Part shown: piece after piece, positions 1 through 7,179 of the stretch
How the letters are laid out: each line of letters begins with the position of its first letter
How positions within the stretch are numbered: the stretch's first letter is position 1
NCBI GenBank assembly: GCA_964428885.1
Contig: CAYRZP010000030.1
Location: forward strand, 1 to 19,161
DNA length: 19,161 nt
Direction of reading: 5' to 3'
From: JAQVQN01 sp964428885
GTDB lineage: Bacteria; Verrucomicrobiota; Kiritimatiellia; RFP12; UBA1067
Translations under genes and position numbers: made by a program
The notes under the pieces: generated by a model
Databases searched by the model: none
Told to the model about the DNA's origin: nothing
The model's input: only the letters and a program-made list of their open reading frames with translations

Positions 1-3000
1 GTCCGCAGATAATTCTGTTCGGCAAGACTCAAACTCCACCCTTCAAGCCAGAGCCTCAGCTCCTGACGTTGCGCGGGCGACCCCGTGAAATGCACCAGCA
101 GATCGATGTCACTGCCGGGTCCGGCCGTGGCGTTGGCAGTCGACCCGAACAGGTAGAGCGCCTGCACCCCGAAACGCGCCGGAATCATCCGGCGCGCCAA
201 CTGCTCGGCCATCCGCAGCCTCCACCGCCAGAAATCCTCCGTCCGCGTCACCACCGGCGTGACCGCAGGCGGCTTTTCTTCCGCCGTGACATCAGGCTCA
301 TCCATAAAACCGACCGCCTCGCCCAGATCGGCGTTCATCAGTATCCGCAGTATGTTGCCGCTCTCGCTGCCGGGCACATCAATCACCTTAACCACGTCGG
401 ACAGGTGCTCATACTCCGGCAAGATGCCGGCCAGGATGTTATGCGAACTGTTCAGGAAACGCTCGTTGAACACGATCGAAGCGTCGTCAGGATATAGCGG
501 TATGTAGCGTATACCGGCCTCCACCATGTCCTGGAAGAAATGCGTGCCGAATGACAGTTCCGGCGAGTAAGCCCCTTTTTTGCGCGCGATCTCTATCAGC
601 ACGGCCGTGTTGCAGATGTCTGAATATGTGACCTGCACGCCCTGCTTTATGTCGCCGCGGCTGCCCCAGCGCCCGGGTCCCATCAGGATGAAACGCCTTT
701 TTGGCAACAATGCGTTCAGGCGGCTCACGGCCCGTCCGATATCGACCAGGGTGTCAACGCTTCTCTGCTCAGCATATTTTTCCGGGGAAACGTAGACAAT
801 GTGCGAAATGTCAGGCACCCGCCCGTTGGAAATGAACCGGTTGGCCGTGAACAACAGCTTGCCGGACTGTATGTCTTGCGGTATGGCGCTGGGCGCGACA
901 TCTTTTTCCGTGTACTGCGGACGGCACTGCAGCAGATAAAAGCCGTGGCCGTCAGCGGCGAACTCGATGTCCACCGCCGTCCCCAACCCTTCCTGCAGCG
1001 TCAACAGGATCGCGCGCATACGCTTGACGAAATCCGTGCGCGCGATCAGACCGTCGAACGTCATGACCATCTCGTCACGCCGCATGTCCGTCTCAATCTT
1101 GGAAGGACGGCAGACATTGCCGTCTCTGTACACTGACACCAACTGTTCCCACTGGGGGATCTCATGGCCGTGATCGCGCAGCAGACGGCCGACCGGCACC
1201 GTTTCAAAGCAGCGGGACTCCAAGTTGATCAGGTCAACATGCGCGGGTGAGTAATGCCGCACCTCGTCTGCGGTGGCGTTAACCCGCAATGAAGGCTGCC
1301 CCGGTGAAAGCAGCACGGGGTAGTCGTCGCTGACGCGGTCGACCGCCCGGGTGCCCAGCCCCGGCACCAACCGGATCAGGCCGTCATCACGCTTGAGCCT
1401 GGGCGACCATCGGAACTCGTTACTGCTGAAAGCCACGCCAGCGAATACCGGCATCAGATACGGTCCGACACGCGCGCCGACAACCGCCTGGATCATAATG
1501 CCCATCTCCTCATGAAAATCGAGCAGGCCGTGTTCAGAGCGGTAGAGGATCGGGTCCGGCCCGAAAACAGAGGCGTAAATCTCCGCGATCGCGTCCAGCA
1601 GATATTCAAGGCGCTCTTGCTTGCTGCCCTGGTTAGGCAGGAAAAGACTTTTATATTTGCCGGAAAACGCCGTGCCGGCATGGTCTTCCAAAAGGCTCGA
1701 GCTCCTGACAATGATCGGGTTGTCGCCGAAATCGTCCAATGCCATCGCGATCCCCTTTGCCATCTCGGAAGGGAAACGGGCATGTTTGAAAAGCTGTATG
1801 ATGTTCGGGTATTCGATGCGGATCTGCTCTATGTCTTTGTACTTCTGCTCGTTCACGTCCTCAAGGTCGTTGTAGCGCAGAAATTCCGTCAGGCAATCCG
1901 CCGTCATGTACCAGGTCTTGGGTGTCTTGATGCCAGCCAGCGTCGCGTCCCGTCCCGCCGCCCGCCGCAGGATATGCCAAGCCAGAAACAGCCCGGTGCT
2001 CTTACCGCCCAGATGCCCGTTGCTGCCGGAAGGATGGATTATGTGGGTAGCCAGATCAAAGAAGTCAGAAACCTCCAGATGCTTCTTGGCAAGGTTTATA
2101 AATTCGATGTTGTCGGCGAAAAAGCGCCTGATCAACGAAACCCTCAGCCATTTTTCCGCCGGCTGATCCAAAGCCATCTCGCCGCTCGCGAGCGCCCGGT
2201 AACGCAGGATCGCGTCCAGCACCGCGCTGAAGGGGGTACTGGCGCTGTCCACCGTCTTGATCAGAAAGCTCAGCTTGTTCTCTTTGATCCACTGGTGCAG
2301 GCAGTCGAGTATCTCATTGTCGCTCAAATGCCGCGCCGCGATCGTGAACACCTGGTCGCTGACCGCCAGGATGCTTTCGTGCGACTGCTTCAGGATGGGG
2401 CTGTTGGCATCACCGGTCCCGTCCGACTGGTTCAGCGTGAAGTCGGTGCCGAAAAGGTTAAGGACCTGGCGCGACTCTTTGATGCCGCTCCAGAAAAGGT
2501 GGTACAGCATTTTGCGCGACGTGTAGAGGTACAGCTTCTCATCCGTGCGGCGCAGCAGATCCACGATCACCATCCACTCGCGGCCGCTCTTGGCATCCGC
2601 CATCGAGCGGTTGGCGGCCTCCCACTCGCGCAGCAGCTTCTCGAGCTTGCGGTGAAAGACCGTCTGGCCGATGCGTTCGGCGATGGTGCGGATCAGCTTG
2701 CGCTCTTTCTGGAGAAAAACGCCCTCGTCAGACGACGGCACCTCACTCACGTATGACACCTCGACAAAGCCAGCGGCCCGGCCTTCCACCATTATCGAAA
2801 CCGTCTCGGTCCAGGGCGTCTGCACGTATTGCGGCGGCTCATAAACTTCGCCTTCGCACACGATCCGGGCCTGGCAAAGCTTGGGATACTGCCATCCGCA
2901 TGGAATCGTCATCACGATGTCGCGGAAAATGGCAGGCAAGGGACGGCTGTCCGATGCCAAAAGCTCTTCCACCTGATAGAGGCAGTTAAGCTCCTTGGCC

Positions 3001-3050
3001 CGTTCCCGCAGCACCCTGAACCGGTCGTTGGCCTGCTTCTTGTCACTCAT
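1..3050 (-). CDS. PEP-synthase-like protein: GAF-like sensor + PPDK N-terminal ATP-grasp + nucleotidyltransferase domain (partial, C-terminus outside window)
   Basis: The frame starts at ATG 3050 and stays open for 1016 codons to the window edge, so the end is missing. Residues ~15-150 (ELNCLYQVEELL, IPCGWQYP, a run ending IAERIGQ) resemble the GAF-like input domain found in front of histidine kinases. Residues ~340-715 look like the ATP/pyruvate-binding domain of pyruvate phosphate dikinase/PEP synthase: GGKSTGL at 348-354, RSSSLLED at 449-456 and LLQCRPQ ending near 712. A further conserved block follows, with GPGRWGS at 791 and GTHFFQDMVEAGI downstream. The last part holds a Pol-beta-type nucleotidyltransferase signature, FGS at 968-970 then GSDID at 979-983, which supplies the paired metal Asp residues D981 and D983. 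No phosphohistidine swivel or PEP/pyruvate TIM-barrel domain is visible, so it is unlikely to be a working PEP synthase. It may be a sensor-controlled phospho- or nucleotidyl-transferase. A GGGGTGG run lies just upstream of the start. Domain calls are firm for the middle and C-terminal parts, fair for the sensor; the function is unknown. Confidence 0.85.
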   Translation of the reverse strand, partial: MSDKKQANDRFRVLRERAKELNCLYQVEELLASDSRPLPAIFRDIVMTIPCGWQYPKLCQARIVCEGEVYEPPQYVQTPWTETVSIMVEGRAAGFVEVSYVSEVPSSDEGVFLQKERKLIRTIAERIGQTVFHRKLEKLLREWEAANRSMADAKSGREWMVIVDLLRRTDEKLYLYTSRKMLYHLFWSGIKESRQVLNLFGTDFTLNQSDGTGDANSPILKQSHESILAVSDQVFTIAARHLSDNEILDCLHQWIKENKLSFLIKTVDSASTPFSAVLDAILRYRALASGEMALDQPAEKWLRVSLIRRFFADNIEFINLAKKHLEVSDFFDLATHIIHPSGSNGHLGGKSTGLFLAWHILRRAAGRDATLAGIKTPKTWYMTADCLTEFLRYNDLEDVNEQKYKDIEQIRIEYPNIIQLFKHARFPSEMAKGIAMALDDFGDNPIIVRSSSLLEDHAGTAFSGKYKSLFLPNQGSKQERLEYLLDAIAEIYASVFGPDPILYRSEHGLLDFHEEMGIMIQAVVGARVGPYLMPVFAGVAFSSNEFRWSPRLKRDDGLIRLVPGLGTRAVDRVSDDYPVLLSPGQPSLRVNATADEVRHYSPAHVDLINLESRCFETVPVGRLLRDHGHEIPQWEQLVSVYRDGNVCRPSKIETDMRRDEMVMTFDGLIARTDFVKRMRAILLTLQEGLGTAVDIEFAADGHGFYLLQCRPQYTEKDVAPSAIPQDIQSGKLLFTANRFISNGRVPDISHIVYVSPEKYAEQRSVDTLVDIGRAVSRLNALLPKRRFILMGPGRWGSRGDIKQGVQVTYSDICNTAVLIEIARKKGAYSPELSFGTHFFQDMVEAGIRYIPLYPDDASIVFNERFLNSSHNILAGILPEYEHLSDVVKVIDVPGSESGNILRILMNADLGEAVGFMDEPDVTAEEKPPAVTPVVTRTEDFWRWRLRMAEQLARRMIPARFGVQALYLFGSTANATAGPGSDIDLLVHFTGSPAQRQELRLWLEGWSLSLAEQNYLR

Positions 3051-3076
3051 ACCACCCCGACTTCTTGTCTGTAAGT

Positions 3077-3136
3077 TGACATGATTACATGATTTTCATG
3101 ATTGAACACCATCATGTTAATCATGTAATCCTGTCA
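3077..3136. repeat. AT-rich long inverted repeat upstream of the PEP-synthase-like gene
   Basis: Arms 3077-3094 and 3119-3136 are complementary over 17 of 18 positions (tgacatgattacatgatt against tgacaggattacatgatt read on the other strand). Inside, after a TT/TT mismatch, catgat (3097-3102) pairs with atcatg (3111-3116), leaving an 8-nt loop. The element ends 27 bp before the start codon at 3050, on the 5' side of that gene. It could be a dispersed palindrome, a leader hairpin or a protein-binding dyad. It lacks a T-run, so it is not a standard intrinsic terminator. Confidence 0.7.
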
Positions 3137-3226
3137 TATAATTATCCTAGAGTTTTTCGCGGCTCCGCCGTGCGGTGGGCTTAACTAAAACTTGGCCGTT
3201 TTGTCACATTAAAGTCTTGTTGAAAA

Positions 3227-3282
3227 CGGTAGGGCCCGTTCGCCGAAAGGGCCGCGGACGGTTCGGCGAACCGTCCCTACCG
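3227..3282. repeat. GTAG-type REP doublet (REPIN-like palindrome)
   Basis: Two hairpins sit head to head inside an outer 8-bp palindrome (cggtaggg at 3227-3234, ccctaccg at 3275-3282). Hairpin one pairs ggccc 3233-3237 with gggcc 3249-3253. Hairpin two pairs ggacggtt 3256-3263 with aaccgtcc 3269-3276. Each is preceded, reading inward, by the tetranucleotide GTAG (3229-3232, and 3277-3280 on the other strand). GTAG or GGAG at the foot of a hairpin is the hallmark of REP elements mobilised by RAYT (TnpA-REP) transposases. The assignment rests on structure alone; no RAYT gene is in the window. Confidence 0.55.
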
Positions 3283-3313
3283 ATAACGTTGAGCGTTCCA
3301 GTTTCCCGCCTGT

Positions 3314-3336
3314 TGATGCCCGCCCCGCAGGCATCA
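3314..3336. repeat. small hairpin in intergenic spacer
   Basis: tgatgcc (3314-3320) pairs with ggcatca (3330-3336) around a 9-nt loop, cgccccgca. It lies between the REPIN-like element and the strong hairpin behind glutamate dehydrogenase. No T-run is present. It may be another extragenic palindrome; no function is shown. Confidence 0.4.
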
Positions 3337-3364
3337 GGCTGACAACCGGCCTCCAGCCTCCAGC

Positions 3365-3394
3365 CTTGCGGGCGCCCTGCGGGGCGCCCGCAAG
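3365..3394 (-). terminator. strong GC hairpin just downstream of glutamate dehydrogenase
   Basis: A perfect 13-bp stem (3365-3377 with 3382-3394) closes a tgcg tetraloop, starting 11 bp after the gdh stop codon on the minus strand. Its position fits a transcription end or an mRNA 3' stabiliser. There is no U-tract in the reading direction, so intrinsic termination is uncertain and an extragenic repeat is the alternative. Confidence 0.45.
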
Positions 3395-3405
3395 CGTATC
3401 GCCGT

Positions 3406-4692
3406 TCATGCCCAGCCACGCAGCTTGACCGCGTCGGCCACCCGGTTGATCGCGATCACGTAAGCGGCATCACGCATGTAAAGCTTCTTGCGCCGGGCCA
3501 GCTCGCTCACAGCCCTGAAAGCCGCAGTCATCTTGGAGTCCAGCTTGGCAAAAACCTCGTCCTTTTCCCAGAAGTAGTTCATGTTGCACTGGACCTGCTC
3601 GAAATAGCTGCATGTGACACCGCCGGCATTGGCCAGAAAATCCGGTATCACGAAGATGCCGCGCCGCTTGATCTCCGAGTCCGCCTCTGGCGTGGTCGGG
3701 CCGTTGGCTCCTTCTAGAATGATTTTCACCGCCTGCGAGATCTTGGCGACATTCCCGCGGTTGATCTGGTTTTCAAGCGCCGCCGGAATCAGGATGTCCA
3801 CATCCTGCTCCAGCCAGGCCGATCCCGGCAACATCTCGTACCCCAAGTCGCGGGCGCGGGCCTTGTCAATGCCGCCGAACTTGTCGGAGATGCCGCGCAG
3901 TTCGTCCAGGCTGACACCGTCTTTCTTGCGGTAAGTGTAAGACGCCTTGTCCGCCTGGTCCCAGCACGAGATCGCGACGACCTTGCCGCCCAGTTTCGTG
4001 TAGAGCTCGACCGCGTACTGCGCGACATTCCCGAAGCCCTGGACGCTGGCGGTGGTCTTGCCGATCGGGATATCTAGTTCCTGGAGCGCCTCGCGCAAAG
4101 TGAAGACAACGCCGTACCCGGTGGCCTCCGTGCGTCCCAGCGATCCGCCCATGCCGACCGGCTTGCCGGTGATGAACCCCGGGAAACGCCCGCCGTGTAT
4201 CGTCTCGAACTCGTCCAGAATCCACAGCATGTGCTGCCCGTTGGTCATCACATCCGGCGCCGGCACATCGCTGAACGGACCGACGTCACGGGCGATCTGA
4301 CGCACCCAGCCGCGGCAGATCTGCTCCTGCTCGCGCATGCTGAGATTGTGCGGGTCGCACACCACTCCGCCTTTGCCGCCGCCCAAGGGGATGTTCACCA
4401 CCGAACACTTCCAGGTCATCCACATCGCCAACGCGCGCACCGTGTCAACCGTCTCCATGGGATGGAAACGGATGCCGCCCTTGGCCGGACCGCGCGCGTC
4501 ACTGTGCTGAACACGAAACCCTTTGAAAATCCTGACCGTCCCGTCATCCATGTGCACCGGTATCGTGAAGTGATACTCCCGTAACGGCTGACGCAAAAGT
4601 GCCCTGACCCCGCCGTCCAATTCCAGCATTTCTGCCACACCGTCAAACTGAGCCTGCGCAACCTGAAACGGATTGTATGATTCTGATTCCAT
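3406..4692 (-). CDS. gdhA: glutamate dehydrogenase (Glu/Leu/Phe/Val dehydrogenase family)
   Basis: This enzyme interconverts glutamate and 2-oxoglutarate plus ammonia with NAD(P), linking nitrogen assimilation to central carbon in the cytoplasm. Seen in the sequence (numbering from ATG 4692): the substrate-site GPAKGGIRFHP near 68-78; PLGGGKGG near 102-109, carrying the catalytic Lys; PAPDVMTNGQHM near 144-155; the Rossmann glycine motif QGFGNVA at 218-224; and EGANGPTTPEAD in the C-terminal half. The length of 428 residues is normal for the family. I prefer ATG 4692 because AAAGG lies 6 nt upstream and the protein then begins at the conserved NPFQVAQAQFD region. An in-frame ATG at 4731 would add 13 residues. 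The gene looks monocistronic, with a candidate promoter at 4838-4867 and a strong hairpin after its stop. The gene symbol is by family similarity; cofactor preference cannot be read safely. Confidence 0.95.
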   Translation of the reverse strand: MESESYNPFQVAQAQFDGVAEMLELDGGVRALLRQPLREYHFTIPVHMDDGTVRIFKGFRVQHSDARGPAKGGIRFHPMETVDTVRALAMWMTWKCSVVNIPLGGGKGGVVCDPHNLSMREQEQICRGWVRQIARDVGPFSDVPAPDVMTNGQHMLWILDEFETIHGGRFPGFITGKPVGMGGSLGRTEATGYGVVFTLREALQELDIPIGKTTASVQGFGNVAQYAVELYTKLGGKVVAISCWDQADKASYTYRKKDGVSLDELRGISDKFGGIDKARARDLGYEMLPGSAWLEQDVDILIPAALENQINRGNVAKISQAVKIILEGANGPTTPEADSEIKRRGIFVIPDFLANAGGVTCSYFEQVQCNMNYFWEKDEVFAKLDSKMTAAFRAVSELARRKKLYMRDAAYVIAINRVADAVKLRGWA

Positions 4693-4837
4693 ATACTGCC
4701 TTTCTGTTTCCACACAGACCGGCACCCGCATTAAATAAATCCCTTTGCCTCCTTTGGGCTAAGGGAGCCTGTGACTTGCGCGGACTACTGCCGTTCCATT
4801 ACCAGCGAAGCCGGTTCGCGTCTGTGGAAACAAGATT

Positions 4838-4867
4838 TTTATACTAAAAGCAGCGCTTATCCGGCAA
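4838..4867 (-). promoter_or_regulatory. candidate sigma70-type promoter for glutamate dehydrogenase
   Basis: On the minus strand, TTGCCG (4862-4867) is followed after 18 bp by TATAAA (4838-4843). Transcription would begin near 4831 and give a leader of about 140 nt before ATG 4692. The rest of the 4693-4921 gap shows a run of nine T's on the plus strand just above position 4890, and no gene. Confidence 0.35.
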
Positions 4868-4921
4868 CGCATATTTTGCTACAGCCTTTTTTTTTGAACA
4901 GCCGGAGGTCGCCGCGCCGGG

Positions 4922-6934
4922 TCAAGCCAGCAGGGAGCGGGCCTTGGCAATTTGCTCGTCGTCCCCCAGCAGAAGCACCGTGTCTGAAGCCACCAGCACA
5001 TCGTCCGCTCTAGGATTCACGACAGTTCTGCCGCCGCGCTCGATGCACAGCACGCTGACACCCGCCGTGGCCCTGAGGTTGATCTCGCGTAACGTTCTAC
5101 CAGAAAACTCAGTATCCTCGCCGACCTTGACCTTTTCGGTGTGGATGTCCAGAAGATCCGCCGCCGATTCATCCTGAGCGGTTTCCACCTCATCTGCCAC
5201 CACCTTGCGCAACGTCGCAAGCGAGACGGCGCCCAGATGCCTGAAACGGTTCCAGCCGGTGATCCCCGCCGTCAAAAGAAGCAACATTATCGCCGCCCTG
5301 ACCCAACCTTGCTCAGGCATGATGCTGCCGCTGAGCAGCAAGCTTTCAACAAAAAGTGCGGCGAGCCCGGCCAGCGCGAACAACAACCCGGTCAAACTGC
5401 GGAAAGACAAGGCCCAGCGTGTGCCAGCCACCTTTGCCGGGATCAGCACGTCCGCCACGGCACGGCCCAAGGCCCGCGCCCGGAAAAACAGAAAGATCGC
5501 GCCGGGTATGGCCAGCAGGCTGGCCGCGCCCCACAGCAACGAGCGCTTGTACGCTTCCGTCAGCGGCGATATGCCGGAATAATCCAGCCCCGCTAACAGG
5601 CCGGCCGATATATAGGTGACCGCCACCAGCGCCAGCAGCAGCAGCACAAGGATCAAATTCAAACGCACCGCCGCCGCCGCGCCGCTTGGCGCCTGAGTGT
5701 GGCGGAAACGCCCATGCCAGTTGGCGTACGTTTCCAGATACTCTTGCCAGCGCCCGGGCAAATGCCCCACCGCCCAGTCCGACAAAGGTTCCGAACATTT
5801 CAGCAAAAAAGGGTTCAGCATGGTCGTCAGGATCGAGACCCCGACCGCGATCTGATAAAGCGATGAGTCCACCGCATGCGTCGTGACGCCAATCAAAGCC
5901 ACCAGATAAGCGAATTCGCCGATCTGAGCCAGCCCTATCCCTCCCTGTATCGCGTTCTTGAGATCCTGCCCCGTCAACAAGAAGCCGGCCGTGCAATTCA
6001 GGCTTTTGCCGACGGTAACAAGCAAAGTCAAGCCCAAGATAACCGGCCATTGCGACAGCATGCCCGCCGGATTTACCAACAGGCCGATCGTCACGAAAAA
6101 TATAGCGCTGAACATGGTCCGCAAAGGCACGCATTGCTGATAAATGCGCCGCAAATGCTCCGATTCCGCGCCCATCACACCCACCATGAACGCGCCCAAC
6201 GCCAGACTGTAGTTGAGCCGCAAGGCGATGAATGAGACCAAGAAACAGAAGCCCAGGATCGTCAACAGCAGCGTCTCGTCGTCTTTCAGTCGCGCCACGC
6301 CGTTGATCACGCGCGGCACCAGCAGCAGACCGAAAACCGTGACGCCCGTCATGAACAGCAGCAGGCCGCCCAGGCTGGCTAGCGCTTCCCCTATCTGGAC
6401 GCGGCCTGTCTTGACCAGCCCTGTCAGCAACGCGATCAGGCCTATGCACAATATATCCTCGAGGATCGTCACTCCGAAAATGTATTTGGTGAAACGCCGC
6501 GCGCCCCACCCCATGTCGTTGATGGTCTTCGCCAAAAGGGTCGTGGCCGAATCGCTGATGGCGGCCCCCAGAAACAAACTCTGAATCGAGCCCCAGCCTA
6601 ATATCTTGGTGCCCACGAAATGACCCAACCAGATCATTATCGCCATGTCCAGCAACGCGGTAGGCAAAACAACGTTGCCCACTTTCCTTAGCTTCCGGAC
6701 GCTGAATTCCAAGCCAAGCGTGAACATCAGGAACACGATGCCGATCTGACCCAACACGTCAATGCTGCGCTCGTTGATGAAGAATGACCCGCCGAACGTG
6801 TGTCTGCCCATGGCGGCACCGGCCAGAATATACCCGATGACCTTAGGCCAGCCGAAACGCGTGCACACCGCCGAGACCGCGCCGATCACGGCCAGAATCA
6901 ACGCCAGATCTTGTATGAATGAACCTGTGTCCAT
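4922..6934 (-). CDS. CPA2-family monovalent cation:proton antiporter with C-terminal RCK_C (TrkA-C) domain
   Basis: An inner-membrane K+/H+ or Na+/H+ exchanger of the KefB/CPA2 type. Residues ~8-385 form the hydrophobic exchanger core of about a dozen helices, with GWPKVIGYILAGAAMG at 28-43, FTLGLEFS at 71-78, the SDSATTLL segment at 128-134 and the expected membrane acid D160 in FGVTILEDI. A second hydrophobic block at ~424-560 contains roughly four more helices. The cytosolic tail (~598-670: VGEDTEFSGRTLREINL, ADDVLVASDTVLLLGDDEQ) is a TrkA-C ligand-sensing domain. The NAD-binding RCK_N domain of KefB/KefC is absent, so control by NAD(H) or glutathione adducts is unlikely. The 670-residue length fits antiporters carrying this extra membrane block. 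The gene is divergent from dihydroorotase and 229 bp upstream of gdh. The Shine-Dalgarno site is poor (GGGAG about 16 nt away). Ion specificity is not readable. Confidence 0.88.
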   Translation of the reverse strand: MDTGSFIQDLALILAVIGAVSAVCTRFGWPKVIGYILAGAAMGRHTFGGSFFINERSIDVLGQIGIVFLMFTLGLEFSVRKLRKVGNVVLPTALLDMAIMIWLGHFVGTKILGWGSIQSLFLGAAISDSATTLLAKTINDMGWGARRFTKYIFGVTILEDILCIGLIALLTGLVKTGRVQIGEALASLGGLLLFMTGVTVFGLLLVPRVINGVARLKDDETLLLTILGFCFLVSFIALRLNYSLALGAFMVGVMGAESEHLRRIYQQCVPLRTMFSAIFFVTIGLLVNPAGMLSQWPVILGLTLLVTVGKSLNCTAGFLLTGQDLKNAIQGGIGLAQIGEFAYLVALIGVTTHAVDSSLYQIAVGVSILTTMLNPFLLKCSEPLSDWAVGHLPGRWQEYLETYANWHGRFRHTQAPSGAAAAVRLNLILVLLLLALVAVTYISAGLLAGLDYSGISPLTEAYKRSLLWGAASLLAIPGAIFLFFRARALGRAVADVLIPAKVAGTRWALSFRSLTGLLFALAGLAALFVESLLLSGSIMPEQGWVRAAIMLLLLTAGITGWNRFRHLGAVSLATLRKVVADEVETAQDESAADLLDIHTEKVKVGEDTEFSGRTLREINLRATAGVSVLCIERGGRTVVNPRADDVLVASDTVLLLGDDEQIAKARSLLA

Positions 6935-7080
6935 GCTGAATTTATTGTTTCTCCCACATCTCTAATTGATTAACACCTGGTTCTGTCGCTGCGTATTCCG
7001 CAAATGTCAGAAGGTCGCCTTTACCTTCCTCACTGGTCCCATCATACCAAACCACACACTGCTGTCATTATCTAAAGTGT

Positions 7081-7123
7081 TTGACTGTACCGAAAGTCAA
7101 TTCTGATTCTGAACTTAGAATTG
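7081..7123. promoter_or_regulatory. paired dyads upstream of dihydroorotase
   Basis: Two adjacent dyads lie in the 245-bp gap between divergent genes: ttgact (7081-7086) with agtcaa (7095-7100), and caattct (7098-7104) with agaattg (7117-7123). They overlap a weak promoter-like TTGACT-N17-TGATTC. They could be an operator for the gene starting at 7180, or chance. The rest of 6935-7179 shows nothing I can name. Confidence 0.3.
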
Positions 7124-7179
7124 CTGCCGTGCTCCGCCCGCTTGCCCTGCCGACGGTTTAACGCTAAACTGACACGGTA

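Noticed and set aside
1512..2756. A 414-codon open frame on the plus strand
   Set aside because: It lies antisense to the fusion gene at 1-3050, which has clear domain motifs and a 1016-codon frame. The plus-strand product has no recognisable motif and is a high-GC shadow.
5346..6509. A 387-codon minus-strand frame inside the antiporter gene
   Set aside because: It is the same strand in another frame of the antiporter. The antiporter frame has helices and a TrkA-C domain, the other does not.
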